From the NCBI GenBank assembly GCA_023376005.1, contig CM042148.1, positions 76,579,676-76,643,675 on the forward strand: a DNA stretch of 64,000 nucleotides, given 5' to 3'. The DNA is from Doryteuthis pealeii. Lineage: Eukaryota; Mollusca; Cephalopoda; Myopsida; Loliginidae. The notes beneath the pieces were generated by a model. The model was given only the letters and a program-made list of their open reading frames with translations, was not told the DNA's origin and did no database searches. A program made the position numbers and the translations under genes. This document shows, in pieces, positions 53,060 to 63,284 of the stretch (positions within the stretch are counted from its first letter, which is position 1; each line of letters starts with the position of its first letter).

Positions 53060-53640
53060 TTTGGATAAAAGGATACGACGAGAGAAAAAGAAAGAAAGCA
53101 AAGAAATGGAGGAAACAAATAAAGAGAGAAAGGGGGAAGCAATGGAGAAAGAAAGGTGGGGGGTAGAACATAAAGAAAGAAAATAAAGAAAGAAAGGGAG
53201 GGAGGAAGAAAATAAGGAAAGAAATAAAGAAAAGAACGAAGAAAAGAAAAAGAAAGGGAGGGAGAAAATAAAGAAAGAAAGGGAAGAAAATAAAGAAAGA
53301 AAGAAAGAAAGAAAATATAGAAAAGGGCGAAGAAAAGAAAAAGAAAAGGGAGAAAAGGAAAAGAAAAGAAAAGAAAGAAAAAAGAAAGAAGAAAGAAAGA
53401 GGAAGAAAGAAAGAAAAAAGAAAGGGAGAAAAGAAAGAAAAAAGAAAGAGAGAAAAGAAAGGAAGAAAAGGGGGAAGAAAAAAGTAAAGAAAGAAGAAAA
53501 GTAAAGAATGAAGAAAAGGAAAGGAAAGGAAAGGAAAGAAAGAAAGAAAGAAAGAAAGAACAAAGATAAGAAAGAAAAAATGAAAAAAAGGAAGGAAGAA
53601 CATTAAGAGAGAAAAAAAAAACAAATAGAAAAAAAACATA
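53060..53640. repeat. ~580-bp (GAAA)n polypurine tract
   Basis: Almost pure purine on the plus strand; the 198- and 229-codon Phe/Ser/Leu frames on the minus strand are compositional. Confidence 0.95.
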
Positions 53641-53869
53641 ACAAAATTATAAAATAACAAAAACTGGAAAAACAACAACAGATTTTAAAACCGAAGAAAA
53701 TCATCACAATGAAGAAAAAAAAGTGTCGAACTAAAGAAAGAAACAAACAAACCGTATCTATTTATGTGCAATCTGGTCTCGTTTATAATTCTATCCGTAA
53801 TTTAAAGTCACAAATTTATGAATGTTTTTAAAGCTGAGAGTTGAAAATAACTTACCCCATTATGTTTGA

Positions 53870-54008
53870 CTAACAGTACATACAACAGTATGATAATTTA
53901 ATTATTACAATGTTCGATATGTTTATTTAAGAGCTATTGTAAAATACTTCAATATATAAAAGTATTATAATCTTGATTTAACTATCTCTCTCTCTCTCTC
54001 TCTCTCTT

Positions 54009-54087
<79 letters not shown>

Positions 54088-54340
54088 TTCTTTATTTCCT
54101 ACTTTTTATTAAGTTAGATTGAAACGTTATCGCTTCCACGCACTCACTCCTCTCTATATATTTCCTCTTTTCTTTGTTTCTTATATTTTTCTTTGTGGTA
54201 TATCCTTTTTCTTTCCTTTCTTTCATAATAAAATCTAAATGGTCCATTATTTACCTGAGGGGACGATACTCATAAGAAATAAGAATTCGGCGGATAGGGC
54301 AACAACAGATAATCAGGATTTATACTTTTGCATTTCATCT
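53870..54340. repeat. Repeat G, copy 2, with microsatellite expansion
   Basis: Homologous to 25490-25850; a (TC)n(CA)n array of ~100 bp (53984-54085) sits where copy 1 has only a few units. Confidence 0.65.
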
Positions 54341-54508
54341 TGGACGGTCTCATTTTTAACTAGAGGGTGTCGCAAGATGATAATGGTCGTACAAATAATA
54401 AACGCGAGCATTGATATATAGATTTCAGCAGTACAAATTTATTCAAGTCGATGCAATTTTTTGCATAAAAAATATGTTTATTACTTCAACCGATACGCGA
54501 ATATAAAA

Positions 54509-55100
54509 CCTAATTATAATGGAGATTGTGTGTTTGTCTGTCTGTAACCGAAACTATATTACTACTCAAGTCACAATTCCCTTTGTTATTTATGTCACAT
54601 TCTCCTTGATTTTATTTTTATTAAAACCTCAATTATTGATCAAATTACATTAATAACATTGTCGGCCTATCCTACACACTAATAACATGCAATAGTATTT
54701 ATATATACAACAAAATAGTGGTTTACAGTGTGAAAGGGAAGGCTAAATTGCATATTGATATTTAAAAATCGATTCTAATAAATGTGTACTTACTATTATT
54801 GATTTCTAATTGTTTGGATTTATCTTAATGAATATGAGCAAAAAAATCTCGGGGATAAACCTTTTAAAAAATTCATTAACTAATTTTATTCTTTACTTCC
54901 TATTTTAACTAAATAGTTAAATTAGGAAAATTTAGCAATGAAAGACGGGAGCTATGGAAGAGTAAGTTCCAGTTGTTTAAATTTTCTCTGTGTCAAATCT
55001 TTTTATCTTAATTTTTATTTAGTTTCATTAGCCTTTCTAATTTAATATAATATTTTATTACATTAAAACTTAAATACTTGCACGTGCATGTATTTGCTAG
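54509..55100 (+). mobile_element. Helitron-1, internally deleted, decayed hairpin
   Basis: Starts TAATTATAATGGAGATTG; 3' GCACGTGC stub, ATGTATTTG, CTAG. ~590 bp. Confidence 0.85.
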
Positions 55101-55470
55101 TTCTTTTAATAGAATTACATGCTTAAATGAGAAGAAAAAAATCTAACCTTCTAAAATCTTGTTCAGAATCAACTGAGTAGATTCACGAAGCAAAATCCTT
55201 AATAAGTCAGTTTAGATCCACACACCCTGCTCAAACTCCTTAATTATTCCCTACACTCTTAAACAGCAAAAAATACATTTTGTTCTTGTTTAAATATTTT
55301 GACTAGTTTCTATATGGAAAAGTTTATAACGGTTATAAAAAATTATTTCAAAAATTTGTTTTTTTTGTCTATAATTGAAGGTATCATGAAGGTTTTGATC
55401 AGAAGGATTCAAATCAATTTATTAGTTTAATAACTATTCTATCAAGGCGATTGAAAATGTGAATTCACTT
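55101..55470. other. Unassigned sequence
   Basis: Nothing recognised. Confidence 0.5.
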
Positions 55471-55475
55471 TGTTA

Positions 55476-56056
55476 TTCCGCCTGTCGGCTGGGGCGTTAG
55501 AATGCACCGACTGCACCTCTGCAGAGGGGTAAGACTCCCCCAATGGGCCACCTGTTGACCGTGGGTGTCGACCCGTGATGCTTAAGGATAGAGCCCAGGT
55601 GGATGAGCAGTTCATGACATGCAATACTCCACTTTGGCCCTATCTTGGTCTAGACGGCGGCCGGAGAGGCCCCTCCGATCAATCGGCTGGTCACGTCAAG
55701 CCCTAGCACCTATGATTTTCCTAACCCTATTGCCCTTATGCAAGCCCCAACCCCTTTTATCATATGGGTGCTAAAAGGCGGTGGCTGCGGTCTACATGTC
55801 CTGGGAATGACGTTAAAACTCTGAGTTCCAGTTTTGAGTTTGGGGAATGTGGAGCCCCATTCATCACCATTGCTCCCTGGTCCACTCTGACCCGGAGTGG
55901 TAGTACCTGTTAGGGTCCCATCTATGGGTTAAATAGAAAAATGTATTTTTTTTAAAACTTGTATTATCCATTAAGAATTGATTTATTTCAAAACTTTATC
56001 GGCATTAAATGACCCACTGAGGTTGATATGCCGTAAAACAAAACAAACCAAACCAA
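55476..56056 (+). mobile_element. Family D retroposon, near full length
   Basis: 5' CCGCCTGTCGGCTGGGGC, 3' AAAACAAAACAAACCAAACC. Plus-strand reference for the family; many small deletions in the 55660-55870 part. Confidence 0.88.
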
Positions 56057-56199
56057 TCCCTTTTTATTGCAAATTGAATTCGAATTTTCAATCACCTAAT
56101 TCATAAAATTTGGTTTTTGCTTAATGTCCAGTTTTTAACTCTCAAAATTAGAAGGAAATTGTATGTTCAAATACAAACATATACATATTTATAAGTATG

Positions 56200-56223
56200 T
56201 GTGTGTGTGTGTGTGTGTGTGTG
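56200..56223. repeat. (TG)n microsatellite
   Basis: Pure (TG)n. Confidence 0.95.
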
Positions 56224-56403
56224 ATGACCTTTTGTTTGCATGCTCAATTGTGTCATTCATTATCATTTTATATTTTAAATAATTTTACATATAATATTGT
56301 ATGTGTTAGCAAATTTTTGTTGAAACACGTGTCGGCATATTACAATAATAAATTTCATCCATACCAAAATATATTTTTCTTCCATTTATCATTTCAAAAT
56401 ATG

Positions 56404-56407
<4 letters not shown>

Positions 56408-56465
<58 letters not shown>

Positions 56466-56790
56466 GAAGAGAGAAAGAGAGAAAGAGAAAAGAGAGAGAA
56501 AGAGAAAAGAAAAGAGAAGAGAAGAGAACGAAGAGAGAGAAAGAGAAGAGAGAGAGAGAAAGAGAGAGAGAGAAGAGAGAGAGAAAGAGAGAAAGAGAGA
56601 GAGAAAGAGAAAGAAAGAGAGAAAGAGAAAGAGAGAGAGAAAGAGAACGAAGAGAGAAAGAGAAAAGAGAGAGAGAGAGAGAGAGAGAAAAGTGAGAGAG
56701 AGAAGAGAGAAAGAGAGAAAGGGCGACAAAGACAGACAGACAGACAGACAGAAAGATAGAAAGAAGAGAGAAAGAGCGAGAGAGAGAATG
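56408..56790. repeat. ~380-bp (GA)n/(GAAA)n tract
   Basis: Accounts for the 222-codon Arg/Glu-rich frame; includes (CAGA)n at 56730-56750. Confidence 0.95.
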
Positions 56791-57190
56791 AGTAAAAAAA
56801 ATTTTAGAACATATTTATGGTATTATGATCAGCATTTCAACTGGAAGATTTGGGTAAACCACTAACATGTGTTTGTGTCAAAAAGATACAATATATCAGA
56901 TAAATATGAAATATACAAACATGATTAGACAAGGAATTAATGTTTCACTCAATGGTTTATGAGCGCTCAAAACATGACTACTGACGACATGCATATAACA
57001 TTCAACAAAAATTTCTAAGTATTTTCAGCAGCTAAATAGTAGCAGTAACTCAACTAGAATGTGCCGAGGAATTGCCTTCATAACTAATAGTGATGAAAGA
57101 AAAAAAAAGAAAAATACAAAATCTAACGATATAGCATCAAGGACCATTATTAATTAGGTTTACAGTGAACAGTCTGACTTTGCTTGCGAT
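56791..57190. other. Unassigned sequence
   Basis: Nothing recognised. Confidence 0.5.
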
Positions 57191-57191
57191 A

Positions 57192-57573
57192 TCTATTAAT
57201 AATGGAGATTCGCTTCCGGTTTTTGTCTGTAACAAAATCTACGTCACTGCTTACGTCACATTACGTCATAACATAGAACAAATACACTTAAAATTTGAAA
57301 ATGCAACATTAGACAGTCCTCATTGTCTTTTAAAACAAGTTTTAATAATACATGACTGGTATTATATATCTATATATAGTTTGTTTTATTTCAATACATA
57401 TTTAAAGTTTACATTTCAAATTGTTTTATTTTTTAATCCTTTAATGAATTTGATGACTTTTACTTACTTAGGATACAAACTTGCTGACATTGAATTTTTT
57501 TACTCCCACCCCTCAGGCAATATGTTTCAAAAATTATTTTTACATCGCTCGGAGGTTTTTTTATTTTGTACTA

Positions 57574-57574
<1 letters not shown>
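57192..57574 (+). mobile_element. Divergent, shortened Helitron-1 relative
   Basis: 5' TCTATTAATAATGGAGATTC and TGTCTGTAACAAAATCTACG parallel Helitron-1; 3' GCTCGGAGG..TTTTGTACTAG keeps CTAG but the hairpin is decayed. Confidence 0.6.

Positions 57575-57576
<2 letters not shown>

Positions 57577-57604
<28 letters not shown>
57577..57604. repeat. (TA)n microsatellite
   Basis: (TA)n between Helitron relic and MITE. Confidence 0.95.
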
Positions 57605-57606
<2 letters not shown>

Positions 57607-57938
57607 GTATTTGACGGCATATAGGATGCACTTTTTTTCCAAAGTTTTGGCTCCAAAAATTGCCCAACGTCTTATACATCGTAGGTGAAGTTTGAGACCT
57701 CCCGTTGGCCTAGGCTAATCTTCTCTATGATACTCACAAACCCAGCTTACGCTCAGAACTTTTACCTACCCTAAACTCCATGAAACTTTATTTTATTGAT
57801 GGTATTGTTATAATCAAGCACAGCTAGACTGTTTTCAACAATATATGCTTAAATACACTAAAAACGTGTTTTCCTGAATCTGACCTGCTGAAATAGGGGT
57901 CTTATATGCCTGTACGTCTTATATGCCGTCAAATACGG
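57605..57938. mobile_element. MITE with CCGTATTTGACGGCATATA ends
   Basis: 334 bp; CCGTATTTGACGGCATATAG at the left, its inverse ending CCGTCAAATACGG at the right (19-bp TIRs). TA on both sides, but the flanks are (TA)n so the target size is unclear. The interior repeats the end words (TCTTATACATCG, GTCTTATATGCC). Confidence 0.85.
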
Positions 57939-57950
57939 TATATATATATA

Positions 57951-58034
<84 letters not shown>
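57939..58034. repeat. (TA)n-(TG)n microsatellite
   Basis: Compound array. Confidence 0.95.
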
Positions 58035-58036
<2 letters not shown>

Positions 58037-58147
58037 CAGTCATGGGCAGTATTTGGCATTGTGACCAATCTAGATTTTTAATCGACCCTAGTTAAAAAGA
58101 GAACTGAGCATTTTAAAAACAATCTATATATATTCTTTGCACAAAAT

Positions 58148-58149
<2 letters not shown>

Positions 58150-58179
<30 letters not shown>

Positions 58180-58182
58180 ACC
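58150..58182. repeat. (TA)n tail array
   Basis: (TA)n directly joined to the 3' end of the reverse SINE-B at its right. Confidence 0.9.
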
Positions 58183-58390
58183 ACTTCGCACGAGCTGGGT
58201 GCAACACAAAGTCAATTTCTAAGTGGAGTAAAGCTAGCTTGAAATTAGTGTTTTCCTTCTCCTAGACTGGTTGCCACACAAAGGTTAAAGAGCTCAGTCT
58301 GTTACCCATAGATGTAGGAGAATAGTCGGATTCATAACTTTCACAAGACTATTATTACTATGCGAAATGTAAGCAGCCTGTGTGGGGGGG
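58183..58390 (-). repeat. SINE-B, reverse
   Basis: CCACTTCGCACGAGCTGGG, AACACAAAGTCAATTTC, CCTTCTCCTAGACTGGTTGC. Confidence 0.8.
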
Positions 58391-58540
58391 GTGATATTCA
58401 CAAGTAAATAGTGCTCAATATCGTGGATAGACCATGTTAGGGTAGCGTCTATGTGAATTTGCTTTGAGAATCGCATAGGCGAGAAACTAACAAGCGCTGT
58501 TGACTTCATGTCTCCGCTACCCTAAATTCATGCACACACA
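58391..58540. repeat. Repeat J relic
   Basis: AAATAGTGCTCAATATCGTGG, GAATCGCATAGGCGAGAAAC (stem II TCGC/GCGA then GAAA), GTTGACTTCATGTCTCCGC. Core decayed to UUUGAGAA. Confidence 0.55.
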
Positions 58541-58547
58541 TTATATA

Positions 58548-59199
58548 TCTTATTATAATGGAGATTGTGTGTTTTTCTGTCTGTAACCGAAACTATATTC
58601 CTACTCAAGTCACAATTCCCTTAGTTATTTACATCACATTCTCCATGATTTTATTTTTATCTAAATCTCAATTATTGATAAAATTTTCTTACATTATTAA
58701 TACTGTTAACTATGTCTACGTACTGATAACATTCAATTATATTTATATATACAACAAAATAGCGGTTTACAGTGTGAACGGGAAGGCTAATTTGCATATT
58801 AATATTAAAAAATCGAATTTAATAAATATGTGCTTAGTATTATTGATTCTAACTGTTTGGTTTTATTTTAATGAATATAAGCAAAAATCTCTTCAATGAA
58901 TCTTAAATGAAATCCATTAACAAGATAAAATAACTGTCATTTTATTCTTTACTTCCTCTTATAACTAAATACTTAAATTAGAAAAAATAACAATGAAAGA
59001 CGAGAGTGATGGAAGAGTAAGTTTCAGTTGATCCATTTTTTATTATACTCCCTCTGTTTCAAATCTTTTATTATACTCCCTCTGTTTCAAATCTTTTTAT
59101 CTGTATTCTTATTTAGTTTCATTAGCCTTTCTAATTTAATACAATATTTTATTACATTAAAACTTAAATACTTGCACCCGGAGGTGTATATATTTGCTA

Positions 59200-59200
<1 letters not shown>
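58548..59200 (+). mobile_element. Helitron-1, non-autonomous, complete
   Basis: 653 bp; TCTTATTATAATGG start; 3' hairpin with one arm damaged (GCACCC-GGA-GGTGT), TTTGCTAG end, T after. Contains a local duplication of TTATACTCCCTCTGTTTCAA. Confidence 0.9.

Positions 59201-59247
<47 letters not shown>
59201..59247. repeat. (TA)n microsatellite
   Basis: (TA)n directly at the Helitron 3' junction. Confidence 0.95.
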
Positions 59248-59250
<3 letters not shown>

Positions 59251-59485
59251 GAGTAAAATCGGCAAGTATTTTAAATGTTTTTCACTAGCAGAAATATTTT
59301 ATGACACCTGCAGAAAAAAGTTAAGAATGGTAATCTTTTTAAGATGCTATAAATGCAGATACACAACAAAAAAAAACAGCTTAAAGTAAATACAAATTCG
59401 GATTAGTTCTTGAGAGTATGCTGTATTTATTGTTCTTTCATCTTTAGCAAACATTCTATTCAGATAAGTCTATCTCAGTACTTAT

Positions 59486-59686
59486 TCATGAACATGCGAC
59501 ATAGAGCTGGCCATGTAAAAAAAAAACTAGATCTGGCCTCATCTGTCTCACAATGTATGAAGGTCGAAATACATTGAACTTCAAAGTTTCTAGATCATGA
59601 GAAATAATTAATGATTCCCCCAGGAACTTCAAATGACCTGGCCGGCCAACATCGCATGAGCTATATTGCGCGCCAGTGTAAGTCAA
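59486..59686 (-). pseudogene. Possible Helitron Pif1-like helicase motif VI remnant
   Basis: Minus strand encodes LVFFLHGQLYVACS then a stop after a few codons; HGQLYVACSR is motif VI of Helitron Rep-helicases (Pif1 family). The rest of the 66-codon frame (MTYTGAQYSSCDVGRPGHLK) is not recognised helicase sequence. It would be the only trace in the window of an autonomous Helitron. Confidence 0.45.
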
Positions 59687-59689
59687 TAT

Positions 59690-59874
59690 CTATGCCAAAA
59701 ATCAGACCCCTGCAATTTTTTCCTTTGGCCGTGATTCTCGGATAGATACAAACGCACACATTTTGACTTAGCAGCATCAGTAAAATTTCTGAAGAACTAA
59801 CTCGAAATCTTTACCCAGTTTAGTGAAATATGATATAGACAAAAACCACAAAATCTTTCTGCGTTATTAGCATG

Positions 59875-59920
<46 letters not shown>

Positions 59921-60165
59921 CTATGTATATAAGTAATAAATCATCACCGACTATGGGGGGAATGCGGTATACGGGCTTTTTCGCGAACTTACTTCCAAAA
60001 AGTGCCCGCGGCGGCACAGCAGCATTAGCCGCAAAAATTAGGGAAAAATTTGACCTTACTCTTTAAAAGTTATGGCGATGGGATGTTCTCAAAACGAAGA
60101 TGATGAATTCCCATCACACTCATAAACCATGTGAAGATGAAAATGCATGAATAAACAATCATACG
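59690..60165. other. Unassigned sequence with (TA)n at 59875-59916
   Basis: A GC-richer piece at 59945-60060 (GCCCGCGGCGGCACAGC) opens a 64-codon frame; no motif recognised. Confidence 0.45.
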
Positions 60166-60167
60166 AA

Positions 60168-60169
60168 TG

Positions 60170-60222
<53 letters not shown>
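60168..60222. repeat. (TA)n microsatellite
   Basis: Interrupted (TA)n. Confidence 0.95.
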
Positions 60223-60880
60223 TATACTAAAGCTGAGGGAATCAATGTTTTTCTCCTAAGAGTTTTTATCCTATTTAGTTTAATGACGCAAAATTCATAT
60301 CAAAGTATTCCTTAATTCTAGGATTGTGTTATGTTTGAAAAAAACATCAATTTTATTTGGTTCTAATTAGTCGTAATTTGCAATTAAGTCAGAAACTGTC
60401 CCGTCTATTACTGCACACCCTGTCTGTTACTTTCTCCCTCTCTCTATATATATATCCTGATTACCCCTCGTTATATATGTTAGTCTGTCTGTGATCGTAA
60501 AGAGAGTGATTTAGATTGTGAAATATTTGTATGTCAAGTTTCATAAGCTGCTAGCCCGTAACTTAAATTAGGTCAAACATTCCTTTTCATAGAAATATTA
60601 GAAAACGATTTTAAGCCTTTTTTTAATTATCCGGACGTATTTATTTTTAAAAAATTCAATTCATTTTACAAACTCACTTTTCCCTAATCCAAATTATCTA
60701 CTCAGAGCTAAATGGGGGACCCAACGAATCACGTTTTGTCTAGTGTATGTATTTAATTTCCATGCGATGTAAAATACAATATTTGGTAAAATTTGATAAA
60801 ATCTACTCATATTCTCGCAGAAGCAGAATACTATAAAAGATAACTTTCGAAAAAGTTACACGAGGTGTTCAATAAATTAA
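60223..60880. other. Unassigned AT-rich sequence
   Basis: GTTAGTCTGTCTGTGATCG at 60479 resembles the Helitron-1 5' region; otherwise nothing. Confidence 0.45.
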
Positions 60881-60881
60881 T

Positions 60882-61140
60882 TTACCACACGAGCGGGATG
60901 CGACACAAGGTCAATATTTTTAAAGCATGATTTAACAGGTTTGAATTCAGAGATTTTTTTGTCAGAGACCGGTTACTATACCAAGGATAAAGAGGTCAGT
61001 CTGCCCTACTATTTACCCATGGATGGAGGGGAATAATTGGATTCATATTTTTCTCCAGATGCAAACAGCACACCAGGATTTGATCTTGAGTCGCTGAGTC
61101 TATTTCATACGACGATACCCATTACGCAACGCGCCTCCAC
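60882..61140 (-). repeat. SINE-B, reverse, near full length
   Basis: TTACCACACGAGCGGGATGC to CGATACCCATTACGCAACGC; head in reverse at the right. Confidence 0.82.
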
Positions 61141-61322
61141 GAAATATATATTAGATATAACCACAAAATCAATAGGGAGGTTCTGTTCGGCAAAACGATC
61201 TCCTGTACCCAGACGAATCACGTTGCGATTTTCAGCGTAGAATGAAACTAGATTATCTGAAGATTTGTAAAATATTAATTTGTTCAAGTTTTAGTATTAA
61301 CATTCCCTGTGAATTACATCGA

Positions 61323-61662
61323 CTATTGCCCTTATGGCAAGCCCCAACCCTTTTTATCATATGGGTGCTAAAAGGCGGTGGCTGCGGGTCTACATGTCCT
61401 GGGAATGACGTTAAACTCTATCTGATGGTGAGGTTCCAGTTTTGGAGGTTTGGGGAATGTGGAGCACCCCTTCATCACCATTGCTCCCTGGTCCACTCTG
61501 ACCCGGAGTGGTAGTACCTGTTAGGGTCCCATCTATGGGTTAAATAGAAAAATATTTATAAAAAAATTGTATTATCCATTAAGAATTGATTTATTTCAAA
61601 ACTTTATCGGCATTAAATGACCCACTGAGGTTGATATGCCGTAAAACAAAACAAACCAAACC
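61323..61662 (+). mobile_element. Family D retroposon, 5'-truncated, with target duplication
   Basis: Starts CTATTGCCCTTATGGC, ends AAACAAACCAAACC; 12-bp direct repeats GAATTACATCGA at 61311-61322 and 61663-61674. Confidence 0.93.
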
Positions 61663-61792
61663 GAATTACATCGAACGCAGAGTATAACATTTTTTTATTT
61701 GATAGATTCCATTGCGGCTAAAAATATCAAAGGTTGTCCTGCATCTAACAATTATGCTTCACGTTTTGAATTCTCGTAATAAAACCATTTTT

Positions 61793-62081
61793 GGTAATCT
61801 GAACATTAGCTACATAAATGAGAGTAACCTCCCCTTGTTTCTTTCGCTTTGAGGAAGCCTTATAACAATTAAGTCCATTCAAATAATGCACAAGCGCAAT
61901 TAAGAACACATTTTATGATATTTCCGTTTTAAAACATGCAGTTGTATTGATTCGAACAAATTCGTATTTTCAGTGTAGATTTATGGGAAATGAAAATGGC
62001 CAACCAAAACATAAGGCTTCTTCAAAGTGAAAGAAACAAGGGGAGGTTACTCTCATTCATGTAGCTAATGTTCAGATTACC
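61793..62081. mobile_element. Foldback MITE with 8-bp target duplication
   Basis: 289 bp; long inverted ends from GGTAATCTGAACATTAGC through AGAGTAACCTCCCCTTG and TTTC.CTTTGA.GAAGCC, ~80 bp each. Flanked by CCATTTTT (61785-61792, 62082-62089). Fits hAT-like target size, though the GG terminus is not typical. Confidence 0.85.
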
Positions 62082-62089
62082 CCATTTTT

Positions 62090-62300
62090 CATCTAGCATT
62101 AACTCTGAATTTTGAAACTCTGAATGGTGTTACTTTCTGTACGTCCATGTCGAAATCGTTTATGTATTACAATTAACAGATTAATGGTTTTCGTCATTGG
62201 AAATGGACATGGCGAACCGAGTTTTAAAGACAACGGTTAATAAGTGTTTTAATTAAAAGACTATCAGCCATCAATTTCTAGTACATATATGATAGAAAAG
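62090..62300. other. Unassigned sequence
   Basis: Nothing recognised. Confidence 0.5.
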
Positions 62301-62585
62301 AAGCGCGTGGTGTAATGGTTAAAGTCATGGGAAATGGACTCGTCGCCCCGGGTTCAAATCCTGGATGTGGTAATTGCATTTCACTTAGCGCTAATACCTT
62401 TGGGAAAGGTATGAATCCTGTTCTCTTTACAGCTATGGATAAATATCAGGGCAGACTGAACTCTTTAACCTTGGTTAGGCAACTGGTCTAGGAGAAGGAA
62501 AATTCTGAATTCAAAGCTGTTAAACTCCGCTTAAGAAATTGACCTTGTGTCGCATCCTGCTCGTGCGGAGGGGTTGGTAAATATA
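62301..62585 (+). repeat. SINE-B, full length
   Basis: AAGCGCGTGGTGTAATGGTT (A box), GGGTTCAAATCCTGG (B box), body, GTGCGGAGGGGTTGGTAAAT tail. Confidence 0.9.
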
Positions 62586-63090
62586 CATATGATAAAAAGG
62601 ATTGGGGCTTGCCATAAGGGCAATAGAGTTGGGACAAATGATATTGTAGGTACTAGGGCTTGACATGAATAACTGATTGATCGAGCCAAAGTGGACTGTT
62701 GCATGTCATGAGCTGCTCAACCACTAGGGTTACAACCTTAAGCATCACAGGTCACCAGCTACATAAATGAGAGTAACCTCCCCTTGTTTCTTTCGCTTTG
62801 AGGAAGCCTTAATAACAATTAAGTCCATTTCAAATAATTCTCAAGCACAATTAAGAACACAATTTATAATATTTCCGTTTTAAAACATGCAGTTGTATTG
62901 ATTCGAACAAATTCGTATTTTCAGTGTAGATTTATGGTGAAATGAAAATGGTCAACCAAAACATAAGGCTTCTTCAAAGTGAAAGAAACAAGGGGAGGTT
63001 ACTCTCCTTTATGGTCCCATTGGGAGAGTCTTACCTCTCTTGCAGAGATGTAGTGGGTGTATTCTAAAGTTCCAGCCAACAGGACTAAAC
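62586..63090 (-). mobile_element. Family D retroposon, reverse, interrupted by MITE
   Basis: 62586-62754 and 63012-63090 are the two parts of one reverse family D copy (GGGGCTTGCCATAAGGGC ... CTTAAGCATCAC and GGTCCCATTGGGAGAGTC ... GTTCCAGCC). Its 3' part is missing. Confidence 0.8.
62755..63011. mobile_element. Second copy of the 61.8-kb foldback MITE
   Basis: AGCTACATAAATGAGAGTAA to GGGGAGGTTACTCTC, ~95% like 61807-62055. The outermost part of the TIRs is absent, so the ends are truncated or were used differently. Confidence 0.85.
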
Positions 63091-63284
63091 TTTATTGTTA
63101 ATGCAAAAGAAATGATTCTGCTCTAAAAAGAATTAACATCCATGAATAACATTAAAATCAAATGAATAAGAATTAGATTTAACGAAATCCAAGTAAAAAG
63201 AAAACATTAGAATATGGAGCACTACTCGATGATTTCTTCTTTCCTTCTAATCTATTGAAAGATTTATCCCTATATCTCTGATTT
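63091..63284. other. Unassigned AT-rich sequence
   Basis: Nothing recognised. Confidence 0.5.

Noticed and set aside
52967..53678. 198- and 229-codon minus-strand frames
   Set aside because: Phe/Ser/Leu only, from a (GAAA)n tract; resembles membrane segments by composition alone.
55442..55624. Minus-strand 60-codon frame
   Set aside because: Lies in the head of family D, present in many copies without frame conservation.
56197..56865. 222-codon Arg/Glu-rich frame
   Set aside because: Mostly (GA)n/(GAAA)n; the non-repetitive ends have no motif and no shared boundary with a gene.
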